Of a stretch of DNA of 14,152 nt, positions 1 through 7,001 are shown one piece after another. The position numbers were made by a program, and so were the translations under genes. Source of the stretch: Bacillota bacterium (lineage in GTDB: Bacteria > Bacillota > Clostridia > Christensenellales > Aristaeellaceae). Position 1 is the stretch's first letter, and each line of letters opens with the position of its first letter. The notes under the pieces are model-generated. The model was given only the letters and a program-made list of their open reading frames with translations, was not told where the DNA came from and did no database searches. The stretch lies in assembly GCA_023395615.1 (NCBI GenBank), contig JAEWYP010000058.1:1-14152 (forward strand). The letters run 5' to 3'.

Positions 1-1
1 G

Positions 2-712
2 GCGGAAATCCCCAGGCCGGAAGCGATTCTCTCCATCTCGGCACACTGGTTCACCCGGGGCACGCGGGTATCGGACGCCGAACAACCGCGCATGGTATAC
101 GATATGTATGGCTTCCCGGCGGAGCTGTACCGGGTGCGATACGATGCACCGGGTTCGCCCACACTGGCGGCGCAGGTACAAAAAGCGCTCGGGAACGGGG
201 TACAGGCGGATGCTACGTGGGGGTTGGATCACGGCACCTGGTCGGTGCTGCGGTGGATGTTTCCGGCGGCTGATATCCCTGTTGTACAGCTCAGCGTGGA
301 CGCGAACGCCTCCATGCGCGATTATTTTGAGATGGGAAAGCGTCTGGCACCGCTTCGGGAGCAGGGAATCCTGATCTTTGGCAGCGGCAACGTGGTGCAT
401 CATCTGGCACGAGTCGCCTGGGATATGCGCGGCGGGTTCCCGTGGGCGGACGAGTTTGATGCTTATATCAAGACAAACATATTGGCCCGTCATGCGGAAA
501 ACGTGATTGATTATCACCGGGCGGGCGCGTCGGCGTCGCTGGCGTTTCCAACGCCGGATCATTTCGCGCCGCTGTTGTATGCGCTTGGTGCGAGCAATGC
601 GGGGGATACTGTACGCGTGTTTAACGATCAGCGTGTGCTGGGTTCGCTCTCCATGACCGGATACTTGTTTGAAACACAAACTGCGGCGACTGGCGAACAG
701 GAGGAAATATGA
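2..712 (+). CDS. ygiD: Extradiol ring-cleavage dioxygenase, DODA/YgiD (LigB-fold) family, 5' truncated
   Basis: The frame is open from base 2, so the gene begins outside the window; the internal ATG at 92 is not the start. Family hallmarks are visible: SAHW (His15 of the visible part), GLDHGTW (His77), GSGNVVHHL (127-135) and the C-terminal TPDHF..LLYALGA (His187). In E. coli YgiD, histidines in the SAHW and PEH positions plus one near the N-terminus bind zinc; the last would lie in the roughly 40 residues missing here. The visible 236 residues fit a family length of about 260-280. Relatives cleave catechol-type rings such as L-DOPA in vitro, but the natural bacterial substrate is mostly unknown. 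The stop overlaps the start of the pirin gene, so the two are probably translated together. Family assignment is firm, substrate is not. Confidence 0.9.
   Translation, partial: AEIPRPEAILSISAHWFTRGTRVSDAEQPRMVYDMYGFPAELYRVRYDAPGSPTLAAQVQKALGNGVQADATWGLDHGTWSVLRWMFPAADIPVVQLSVDANASMRDYFEMGKRLAPLREQGILIFGSGNVVHHLARVAWDMRGGFPWADEFDAYIKTNILARHAENVIDYHRAGASASLAFPTPDHFAPLLYALGASNAGDTVRVFNDQRVLGSLSMTGYLFETQTAATGEQEEI
699..704 (+). promoter_or_regulatory. Shine-Dalgarno for the pirin gene, inside the end of the dioxygenase gene
   Basis: AGGAGG lies 4 nt before the ATG at 709 and 7 nt before a second, in-frame ATG at 712. The spacing favours the second ATG as the true start, which would remove one Met. 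The first ATG overlaps the upstream TGA as ATGA. Confidence 0.75.
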
Positions 713-1554
713 TGAAGCGGGAGATTGCACAGACAGTGCGGGGTATGCGCGCAGTTGATGGCGCCGGGGTTCGGCTGGTGCGTGTGCTGGGCAACGCCAA
801 CGTGCGGGACTTTGATCCTTTCCTGATGCTGGACTCGTTTGATTCGATCGATCCGTCGGATTATATCGCGGGATTTCCGATGCATCCGCATCGGGGAATC
901 GAAACGCTTACCTACCTGATTTCCGGCCGGATCGAACATCAGGACACGCTGGGCAATAAGGGTGTGATCCATTCTGGGGAGTGCCAGTGGATGACGGCTG
1001 GCAGCGGAATCCTGCATCAGGAAATGCCCAAGCCTGCCGAACGGATGCTGGGGTTTCAGCTCTGGCTTAACCTGCCGGCGTCGGAAAAGATGGATATACC
1101 GCACTATCTTGCTATTACGCAGGGGGACATGCCGGTTGTGCGTGTGGATGGGGCGGATGTGCGGGTGCTTTCCGGCACGCTGGAGGGGCAAAGCGGTATT
1201 ATACCGCAACATATCCCTGCCTCGGTGTGGGATGTTGCGCTTCCCGCGGGCCAGAGCGTCAGGCTACCGACCCATCCGGATGAAACAGTATTTATTTTCT
1301 TGATCGAAGGGGACGGTGTGGTAAATGGGCGGGAAATCCCGGTCAAAACCGCCGTGCTGTTTGGACAGGGGAATGAAATCGAAGTACAGGCGACGCAAGG
1401 GGAGAACCTGCGTTTCATATTCTTTTCCGGTCACCCTTTGCACGAACCGATCGCTTGGGGCGGCCCGATTGTGATGAATACGCAGGCGGAACTGAACCGC
1501 GCGTTTGACGAACTGGAAGACGGCACTTTCCTGAAACACCGTGTCTCCATTTGA
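709..1554 (+). CDS. Pirin family protein (bicupin, quercetinase-like)
   Basis: A 281-residue two-cupin protein. The N-terminal cupin carries the pirin signature: FDPFLMLDSF (35-44), FPMHPHRGIETLTYL (56-70) and GSGILHQEMP (98-107). His59, His61, His103 and Glu105 are in the positions that bind the metal (usually Fe) in pirins. The C-terminal half (about 175-281), with PIAWGGPIVMNT, matches the Pirin_C domain. Some relatives (E. coli YhhW, human pirin) oxidise quercetin in vitro; others act as protein partners, so the cellular role is open. It overlaps the upstream dioxygenase by 4 bp and is followed at once by a terminator, so the two form the end of one transcript. Two small metal-dependent dioxygenase-like proteins side by side suggest handling of aromatic or redox-active compounds, but that is inference. 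Confidence 0.93.
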   Translation: MMKREIAQTVRGMRAVDGAGVRLVRVLGNANVRDFDPFLMLDSFDSIDPSDYIAGFPMHPHRGIETLTYLISGRIEHQDTLGNKGVIHSGECQWMTAGSGILHQEMPKPAERMLGFQLWLNLPASEKMDIPHYLAITQGDMPVVRVDGADVRVLSGTLEGQSGIIPQHIPASVWDVALPAGQSVRLPTHPDETVFIFLIEGDGVVNGREIPVKTAVLFGQGNEIEVQATQGENLRFIFFSGHPLHEPIAWGGPIVMNTQAELNRAFDELEDGTFLKHRVSI

Positions 1555-1570
1555 ACGGTTATACACCCTG

Positions 1571-1606
1571 AACCCCCGGAACCAGACGTTCCGGGGGTTT
1601 GTTGTA
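1571..1606 (+). terminator. Rho-independent terminator after the pirin gene
   Basis: A perfect 12-bp inverted repeat, AACCCCCGGAAC (1571-1582) and GTTCCGGGGGTT (1588-1599), with a 5-nt loop (CAGAC). It is followed by the T-rich TGTTGT and starts 17 nt after the pirin stop. The run of T is broken by G, so termination may be incomplete. Confidence 0.85.
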
Positions 1607-1656
1607 GGCCAGAAAGAAATGGTTATGCAATCGTAAAAAAAGACAAGCATTGAGTA

Positions 1657-1685
1657 TTGACTTCCGTCGGATTCCCTCCTACACT
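1657..1685 (+). promoter_or_regulatory. Sigma70-type promoter for the ABC exporter pair
   Basis: TTGACT (1657-1662) and TACACT (1680-1685) are separated by exactly 17 bp and match the -35/-10 consensus at 5/6 and 4/6. Transcription would start near 1692, giving a leader of about 130 nt before the ATG at 1824. It lies between the pirin terminator and the transporter genes, where a promoter is expected. Confidence 0.6.
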
Positions 1686-1700
1686 ATTGCATACTGACTA

Positions 1701-1755
1701 AGCGGACAGAAACGGAGAGGAGCGTCCGCTACAAAAACGGAACCGTTACAACGGA
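1701..1755 (+). promoter_or_regulatory. Inverted repeats in the leader of the ABC exporter operon
   Basis: AGCGGAC (1701-1707) pairs with GTCCGCT (1724-1730) around a 16-nt loop that holds a purine-rich GGAGAGGAG stretch. Just after it, AACGG-AA-CCGTT (1736-1747) forms a compact dyad. The hexamer AACGGA occurs three times, at 1711, 1736 and 1750. The dyad could be an operator for a local repressor, or the stem could be an RNA element; neither has a T-tract, so they are not terminators. I found no convincing leader peptide here, unlike the bmrB-bmrCD arrangement. Confidence 0.4.
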
Positions 1756-1814
1756 ACACAACGATACGGGGAAGGGTGGCTGTCCGAATTCGCCAAATCC
1801 GGCGCCGCACTCCC

Positions 1815-1819
1815 GGAGG
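1815..1819 (+). promoter_or_regulatory. Shine-Dalgarno that decides the start of the first ABC gene
   Basis: GGAGG lies 4 nt before the ATG at 1824. This spacing is short but usable, and the resulting N-terminus is standard for the family. The in-frame GTG at 1776 would add 16 Arg-rich residues with no family match. Confidence 0.6.
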
Positions 1820-1823
1820 GATT

Positions 1824-3569
1824 ATGGATACTTTTCGACGTGTGCTGGGATGGTTACGACCCTATCGAAAAAAGCTGGCGATCTGTATTGTTCTGCTCTC
1901 TGCCATGACGGCGTTCAGGATGATCGTTCCTTACATTACACAGGCAGTGGTGAACGATGTACTGCCCAACCGCAACATGGCGCTGCTGTTGCAACTGTGC
2001 GCCCTGTTGATTGTGATGACCGCCCTGCGAAGTTTAATGATGTACAAACGGGGCATGCTGATTGAGGAAGTGTCCCAAAGCGTGGTGTATGACCTGCGTA
2101 CGGGCCTGTACGGCCATATGCAGGAGCTTTCGTATGCCTTTTACGATACCCACCATATCGGCGAGATTATGAGCCGGATGACTGGAGATATTGAAGGCGT
2201 GCGCGTGCTGGTGGTCAATGGTGTGGTGGGAATGCTGGAAAGCCTGCTGATGTTTGTGCTGTCTCTGATCGGCATGAGTCTGATGAGCTGGCGGCTTACC
2301 CTGCTGATGCTGTGTTTCTGCCCTGCGGTGGCGCTGGTGGCAACGAAACTCCATGGGAAGATTCGCCCGGCGCATATGGCGGTTCGTGAGCAGAACGCGG
2401 TGCTGAACACACGCACACAGGAGAATATTTCCGGCGTGCGTGTGGTGAAAGCCTTTGCCCGGGAAGACTATGAAAAACAGGCTTTCGCAACGGAAAATAA
2501 TAAGGTGCTGGGGTTTAACCTTGTGGTCACCCGCCTGTGGAGCACTTTCTTCCCGCTAATGGACACCATCGCGGGGCTGGCGACCCCTGTGCTGATTCTG
2601 GCCGGCGCGGTACTGATGCATCGGGGAGAAATCGACATCGGAACGCTCGTCGGGGCAACGGGCTTCGTGTGGATGTTGATTGCGCCGATGCGGCAGGTGG
2701 CCAGCTTTGTCAACCTGATCACCAACGGCCTTGTCTCCTCCGAAAAGCTGATTTATTACCTCGACCTCGGTTCCAAGGTGCGTAACCCGGAGAATCCGGA
2801 AAAACCCGCCAGGCGGGAAGGTCGGGTAGACATCAGCCATGTCACCTTCAAGTATGGCGATAAAGAAGTACTCAGCGATATTGACCTGCACGTGGAGCCC
2901 GGGCAGGTGATCGCGGTCATGGGTGCGACCGGCTCTGGGAAAACGACGCTGGTTACGATGCTGGGCCGGTACTACGACGTGGCGGATGGAAGTATATCCG
3001 TCGACGGAGTGGATATCCGAAAACAGAATCTGCACGACCTGCGGGACTCTATCGGCGTGGTGATGCAGGAAACCTTTCTGTTCAGCGAAACGATTGCCAA
3101 CAATATCCGTTTCGGTCGCCCGGACGCACCACAGGATGCGGTGGAGGCAGCAGCGCAAGCGGCGCAGGCGGAGGAGTTTATTCTGCAAACCCCTCAGGGA
3201 TATGATACCGTCGTCGGGGAACGTGGAATGGGCCTGTCCGGCGGGCAGAAACAGCGCGTGGCGCTGGCAAGGGCGATATTGTATAACCCGTCGATTCTTG
3301 TTCTGGACGATGCCACATCTGCGGTGGATATGGAAACGGAAGCGGAAATCCAGAAGGCACTGGGCCGGGTGATGAAGGACCGAACGACCTTTATTATCGC
3401 ACACCGTATTTCATCCGTGCGGAAAGCCGACCAGATTATTGTGCTGGATCATGGGCGGATTGCCGAGCGCGGCTCCCACCAGGAACTGCTGAGGCAAAAC
3501 GGCCTGTACGCGTCGATTTACCGCGACCAGACGCGGGACTTTGTGACTGCGGAAAAGGCAGGTGAGTAG
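1824..3569 (+). CDS. ABC exporter half-transporter, degenerate-site subunit of a heterodimer (LmrC/BmrC/TM287 type)
   Basis: A type IV ABC exporter half (581 residues from ATG 1824): a transmembrane domain with six predicted helices (about 1-310) followed by an ATPase domain (about 335-570). Visible motifs are Walker A GATGSGKTT (367-375), Q-loop VVMQETF, a perfect signature LSGGQ (471-475), Walker B ILVLDD and H-loop His527. The residue after the Walker B Asp495 is Asp496, not the catalytic Glu. In heterodimeric exporters such as TM287/288, LmrCD and BmrCD this marks the subunit whose own ATP site is degenerate. The next gene starts 2 bp after this stop and carries the matching altered signature, so the two almost certainly assemble together. 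Substrates of relatives are drugs and lipids; nothing here identifies the cargo. Confidence 0.95.
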   Translation: MDTFRRVLGWLRPYRKKLAICIVLLSAMTAFRMIVPYITQAVVNDVLPNRNMALLLQLCALLIVMTALRSLMMYKRGMLIEEVSQSVVYDLRTGLYGHMQELSYAFYDTHHIGEIMSRMTGDIEGVRVLVVNGVVGMLESLLMFVLSLIGMSLMSWRLTLLMLCFCPAVALVATKLHGKIRPAHMAVREQNAVLNTRTQENISGVRVVKAFAREDYEKQAFATENNKVLGFNLVVTRLWSTFFPLMDTIAGLATPVLILAGAVLMHRGEIDIGTLVGATGFVWMLIAPMRQVASFVNLITNGLVSSEKLIYYLDLGSKVRNPENPEKPARREGRVDISHVTFKYGDKEVLSDIDLHVEPGQVIAVMGATGSGKTTLVTMLGRYYDVADGSISVDGVDIRKQNLHDLRDSIGVVMQETFLFSETIANNIRFGRPDAPQDAVEAAAQAAQAEEFILQTPQGYDTVVGERGMGLSGGQKQRVALARAILYNPSILVLDDATSAVDMETEAEIQKALGRVMKDRTTFIIAHRISSVRKADQIIVLDHGRIAERGSHQELLRQNGLYASIYRDQTRDFVTAEKAGE

Positions 3570-3571
3570 GA

Positions 3572-5386
3572 ATGGCGAGACTGCGGAATCTGGATGATGA
3601 AGAGCTGGAAGCCCCGTTTGACCGAAAACAGTTCTTTCGCCTTTTAAGCTACCTGAAACCTTACCGCAGGCAGATGGCGATTGCGCTTACGCTGATGATT
3701 ATCGCGTCCGGCGCATCGCTTGTAAGCCCCTACCTGATGAGCCGCGCGATTGGGATGCTTACGGCGGGGGATTATACGGACATCCCCTACGTGTTTCTGG
3801 GGATGATCCTCGCTGTGGTGGTGGGAGGTGTTTGCCTCAGCCTGCGCGTAAAAACCATGGATGTTTCCGGCCGAAAAGCAATCGCCACGTTACGGCAGGA
3901 CCTGTTTGACCATATCCAGTCACTTTCCCTGCCGTTTTTCGACAGCCGTTCGGCGGGCAAAATCATGGTGCGCGTCATCAACGACGTCAACAGCCTGAAC
4001 GACCTTTTTACCGGCGGGATCATCAACGTGATCGTGGATTGCCTGACGCTGGTTCTGCTGGTAATCATCATGCTGGCGATCAACTGGAAGCTGACGCTTC
4101 TGGCGATGGCCTCACTGATCATCCTGTTCCTCATCATCACCAGCCTGAAAACACGCATGCGCAGGGCGTGGCAGGTGGTGCGGATGAAAACCAGCACAAT
4201 GAACGGTTACCTGCACGAAAGCCTGTCCGGGATGCGGGTGACGCAAACTTTTGTGCGGGAAGACCTGAACAAAGAAATTTTCGACGAAACCAACCAGGAT
4301 ATTAAGAAGAGCTGGTTACGCGCGGTAGGAATCAACAACCTTTTCTGGCCCTATATTGACACTTTAAGCGCCTTCAGCACCGCGGCGGTCTATATTGTCG
4401 GCGTGCTGTTGATGGGCCCGGTGGGTGCGGTGAACGCACTGTCGCTGGCCGATCTGCTGGCGATCCTGTGGTATCTGGGGCGCTTCTGGGAGCCGATCAA
4501 CAACGTATCCAACTTCTACAACAGTATCCTGACTGCCATGGCATCCATGGAACGCATCTTTGAGATTATGGACACCAAACCGCAGGTGTTCGACAAACGG
4601 GACGACCTGCCGGAGCTGCCGCCGATTCGCGGCGAGATTACCTTTGACCATGTCAGCTTCGGGTATGATCCGGAACAGCCGGTGCTGGAAGATGTATCCT
4701 TTACAGTTCAGCCGGGGCAGACCATCGCGCTGGTGGGGCCAACCGGCGCGGGGAAAAGTACGATTGTAAGCCTCGTCAGCCGATTCTACGATGTAACGGG
4801 TGGGACGCTTAAAATTGACGGCTACGACGTGCGGGATGTGAAACTGCAATCCCTGCGCAGACAAATGTCCGTGATGCTTCAGGACAGTTTCATATTCAGC
4901 GGAACGATTCTGGACAACATCCGGTACGGTCGTCTGGACGCCACGGAGGAAGAAGTGATCGAAGCGGCGAAAGCGGTGCACGCGCATGATTTTATCGAAA
5001 AATTGCCTAAAGGGTATCGGACTGAGGTGAACGAACGCGGATCCACACTGTCAACCGGGCAAAAGCAGCTGATTTCTTTCGCACGGGCATTGCTCAACGA
5101 CCCGCGGGTGCTGATACTGGATGAGGCAACCTCTTCTATCGACACCCATACGGAGCTGTTGATCCAGAAAGCGTTGGAGGTACTTCTTAAAAACCGTACC
5201 AGCTTTGTGATCGCGCATCGGCTTTCCACCATCCGCCGTGCGGATCGAATTATGGTGGTGCAGGATCATGCGATTGCCGAATCCGGAACACACGAAGAAT
5301 TGATGGCCCTCCCCGACGGCCTGTATCGAAGCCTTTGCGAGGCACAGTACCGCTTTATGGAGGATGAAAGCACTGTAGAGGCATAA
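3572..5386 (+). CDS. ABC exporter half-transporter, catalytic-site subunit of the heterodimer (LmrD/BmrD/TM288 type)
   Basis: The second exporter half (604 residues) has an N-terminal cytosolic stretch of about 30 residues, six predicted helices (about 35-330) and an ATPase domain (about 350-590). Walker A is GPTGAGKST (389-397), Walker B LILDEATS with Asp517 and catalytic Glu518, and H-loop His549. The signature reads LSTGQ (493-497) instead of LSGGQ. In the dimer this altered signature faces the degenerate Walker site of the partner, while the intact LSGGQ of the partner faces the intact site here. The result is one hydrolytic and one non-hydrolytic site, as known for TM287/288. The start follows AGGTGAG, which overlaps the end of the upstream gene. 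Cargo unknown; a multidrug or lipid exporter is the default reading. Confidence 0.95.
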   Translation: MARLRNLDDEELEAPFDRKQFFRLLSYLKPYRRQMAIALTLMIIASGASLVSPYLMSRAIGMLTAGDYTDIPYVFLGMILAVVVGGVCLSLRVKTMDVSGRKAIATLRQDLFDHIQSLSLPFFDSRSAGKIMVRVINDVNSLNDLFTGGIINVIVDCLTLVLLVIIMLAINWKLTLLAMASLIILFLIITSLKTRMRRAWQVVRMKTSTMNGYLHESLSGMRVTQTFVREDLNKEIFDETNQDIKKSWLRAVGINNLFWPYIDTLSAFSTAAVYIVGVLLMGPVGAVNALSLADLLAILWYLGRFWEPINNVSNFYNSILTAMASMERIFEIMDTKPQVFDKRDDLPELPPIRGEITFDHVSFGYDPEQPVLEDVSFTVQPGQTIALVGPTGAGKSTIVSLVSRFYDVTGGTLKIDGYDVRDVKLQSLRRQMSVMLQDSFIFSGTILDNIRYGRLDATEEEVIEAAKAVHAHDFIEKLPKGYRTEVNERGSTLSTGQKQLISFARALLNDPRVLILDEATSSIDTHTELLIQKALEVLLKNRTSFVIAHRLSTIRRADRIMVVQDHAIAESGTHEELMALPDGLYRSLCEAQYRFMEDESTVEA

Positions 5387-5497
5387 GGGTAGCCGCGGCA
5401 ATGGTCGGAACATAATCCGAAGCGTATGATAGAAGCCTCTGAAGGTTTCGGCCCGGTATTCTGCAATGCTTGGATTGGTAACTGAATATTTGATTGT

Positions 5498-5533
5498 AAA
5501 AACCGCCGACAGCAGAAGCTTCGGCGGTTTTTT
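5498..5533. terminator. Bidirectional terminator between convergent operons
   Basis: AAAAACCGCCGA (5498-5509) and TCGGCGGTTTTT (5521-5532, followed by one more T) form a strong GC stem around an 11-nt loop, flanked by A-tract and T-tract. It therefore works as a terminator on both strands. It serves the ABC exporter operon (+) and the polysaccharide operon (-), whose last stop is at 5560. The remaining intergenic sequence (5387-5497) shows nothing else I can support. Confidence 0.9.
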
Positions 5534-5559
5534 GCGGCGCATAAAGGCGAGGCGACCTG

Positions 5560-6984
5560 TTATTTCTGTGCGCTGCTTTCTCTCCCGTACGAGAAGATAA
5601 AACCGGACAACAGAATAAACAGCAAGCTTGGTAAACCGACGTTGACGAACAGCAGGTTTTCAAGCATGGAATGCAGGAATACCCCGGCAACCGGGAGCAC
5701 CAGCACCTGCGTAGCGAAAGCGGCTTTACGAGAAAACACGAGCCTTCCCGCCTGAATCACCAGAAGAACCGTAAAGGCGAGCACCGCCAGCAGTGCGGGC
5801 AGGCCAGCTGTCATCAGGGTTTGCAGAAACGAATTATGCCAATGGTATAGATAACGTCCGGTGATTCGGTTGGCTTCGGTGATTACCTTATCGGTCGCGT
5901 TGCCAATCAGTAAAGTAATCGGTCTCTTCTGCAGCACGGGGATGACACTGGGGTAAATATCGTTCAGCCGACCGGCGAAGGTGCCTACATCGTCGTTGAG
6001 GCGACTCTGATCCACGATGGAGCCATTATCCGCGGGTTGCGCGGCCGAATTGGCAGCCTGCGTGGAGGTATCGGAAGATACGGATTCAGATACAGAAGCT
6101 GCACTCTGGCGGGGGGACAGCGCGCTGGAGAGCGCATCCATCCCGGAAATGGAACGATACAGCCCCGCGAAAGAAGCAACCACAAGGATACCGCAGGCCA
6201 ACAGGGAAACCAGCACCTGAAGGAAGCGGTTGGTCATTTTCAGCCTGCGCATCAGCAGCAGATAACCGAAACCGCCCACCTCAAGCGAAAGCACAATCAT
6301 CGCGGTACGGCTCAGCGTTAACGCGACGGCAGCAAATAACCCGATGGCGGCGAGGATACAGGGGAGAAAACGCCACTTGCTTTTCAGGGCCGCCAGCAGA
6401 TAAAGCGTAAGCCCAAAGGCAAGACAGAAGGTCGCGCCAGCGATGTTGGGGTGCATATCCAGCACGTTCAGGCGCGCGGGATTCGCGTAAATATCGTTGA
6501 CGCCGATTACCAGATTGCTCAGCGGGCTCTGGAACGGGGTGCGAAGCACCGTCGCGATGACGGCAATCCACGCGATCACGCTCAGGGCGCCCGCAAACAG
6601 TGCGGCCAGCAGTTTTAAGCCCCGGTCGCGGTGTGCGCCCAGATTATCCGCCAGCGGGAACGCCACGCAAACCATCACAACCAGCTGACAGGCGAAATCC
6701 GCATCCGTTTCAAGGTAGTGACTGCCGTTTAGCATCCGAGTGATCACATACCAGATCGCAAGAACAAACAACAACAGTTCTTCCGTATGGTAGGTCTTCC
6801 CGCGCTTCATCAGCCAGGCCCCGGAGAACATAAGAAGCACGGGAAGCATAAGATTACGAATCAGCAATACGCCGCGTTCAGGAGAAAACCAGCTGAACAG
6901 GATGGCCAAAAACCACAGGGCGATCATCGGGATTAACAAGCTTCTCCAGATACGGTTTGCTTGTGAATTGCGTTCCAAACTCAT
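5560..6984 (-). CDS. O-antigen ligase/polymerase family membrane protein (Wzy/WaaL-like)
   Basis: A multi-pass membrane protein (474 residues) with the Wzy/WaaL pattern: about ten or more hydrophobic helices, MHPNIAGA (177-184), TLSRTAMI (223-230), a large outside loop (about 275-380) and HNSFLQTLMTAGLPALL (383-399). These enzymes polymerise or transfer undecaprenyl-linked glycans on the outer face of the membrane, using conserved Arg and His residues such as Arg226 and His383. The loop contains a Ser/Ala/Gln/Asp-rich low-complexity stretch (about 290-325). The start at 6984 follows AAAGGAG and gives a normal N-terminus; the frame stays open 61 codons further upstream, but that part overlaps the sugar transferase gene. 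It lies 17 nt after that gene and ends the operon. Polymerase versus ligase cannot be decided from sequence alone. Confidence 0.88.
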   Translation of the reverse strand: MSLERNSQANRIWRSLLIPMIALWFLAILFSWFSPERGVLLIRNLMLPVLLMFSGAWLMKRGKTYHTEELLLFVLAIWYVITRMLNGSHYLETDADFACQLVVMVCVAFPLADNLGAHRDRGLKLLAALFAGALSVIAWIAVIATVLRTPFQSPLSNLVIGVNDIYANPARLNVLDMHPNIAGATFCLAFGLTLYLLAALKSKWRFLPCILAAIGLFAAVALTLSRTAMIVLSLEVGGFGYLLLMRRLKMTNRFLQVLVSLLACGILVVASFAGLYRSISGMDALSSALSPRQSAASVSESVSSDTSTQAANSAAQPADNGSIVDQSRLNDDVGTFAGRLNDIYPSVIPVLQKRPITLLIGNATDKVITEANRITGRYLYHWHNSFLQTLMTAGLPALLAVLAFTVLLVIQAGRLVFSRKAAFATQVLVLPVAGVFLHSMLENLLFVNVGLPSLLFILLSGFIFSYGRESSAQK

Positions 6985-6989
6985 GTGCT

Positions 6990-6996
6990 CTCCTTT
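6990..6996 (-). promoter_or_regulatory. Shine-Dalgarno that sets the start of the Wzy-like gene
   Basis: On the - strand AAAGGAG ends 5 nt before the ATG at 6984. It lies in the 17-nt gap after the sugar transferase stop. This is the reason for rejecting the longer open frame that reaches 7167. Confidence 0.8.
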
Positions 6997-7001
6997 AGGC
7001 G

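Noticed and set aside
628..1212. 194-codon open frame on the - strand
   Set aside because: It is antisense to the pirin gene, His/Arg-rich, with no domain.
1776..1823. GTG start at 1776 for the first ABC gene
   Set aside because: It adds 16 Arg-rich residues with no family match; the ATG at 1824 has GGAGG upstream and gives the usual N-terminus.
2556..3404. 282-codon open frame on the - strand
   Set aside because: It lies wholly antisense to the ATPase-encoding part of the first ABC gene; a composition shadow.
5387..5497. Search for a small gene or RNA between the convergent operons
   Set aside because: No frame with a ribosome binding site and no strong structure other than the terminator.
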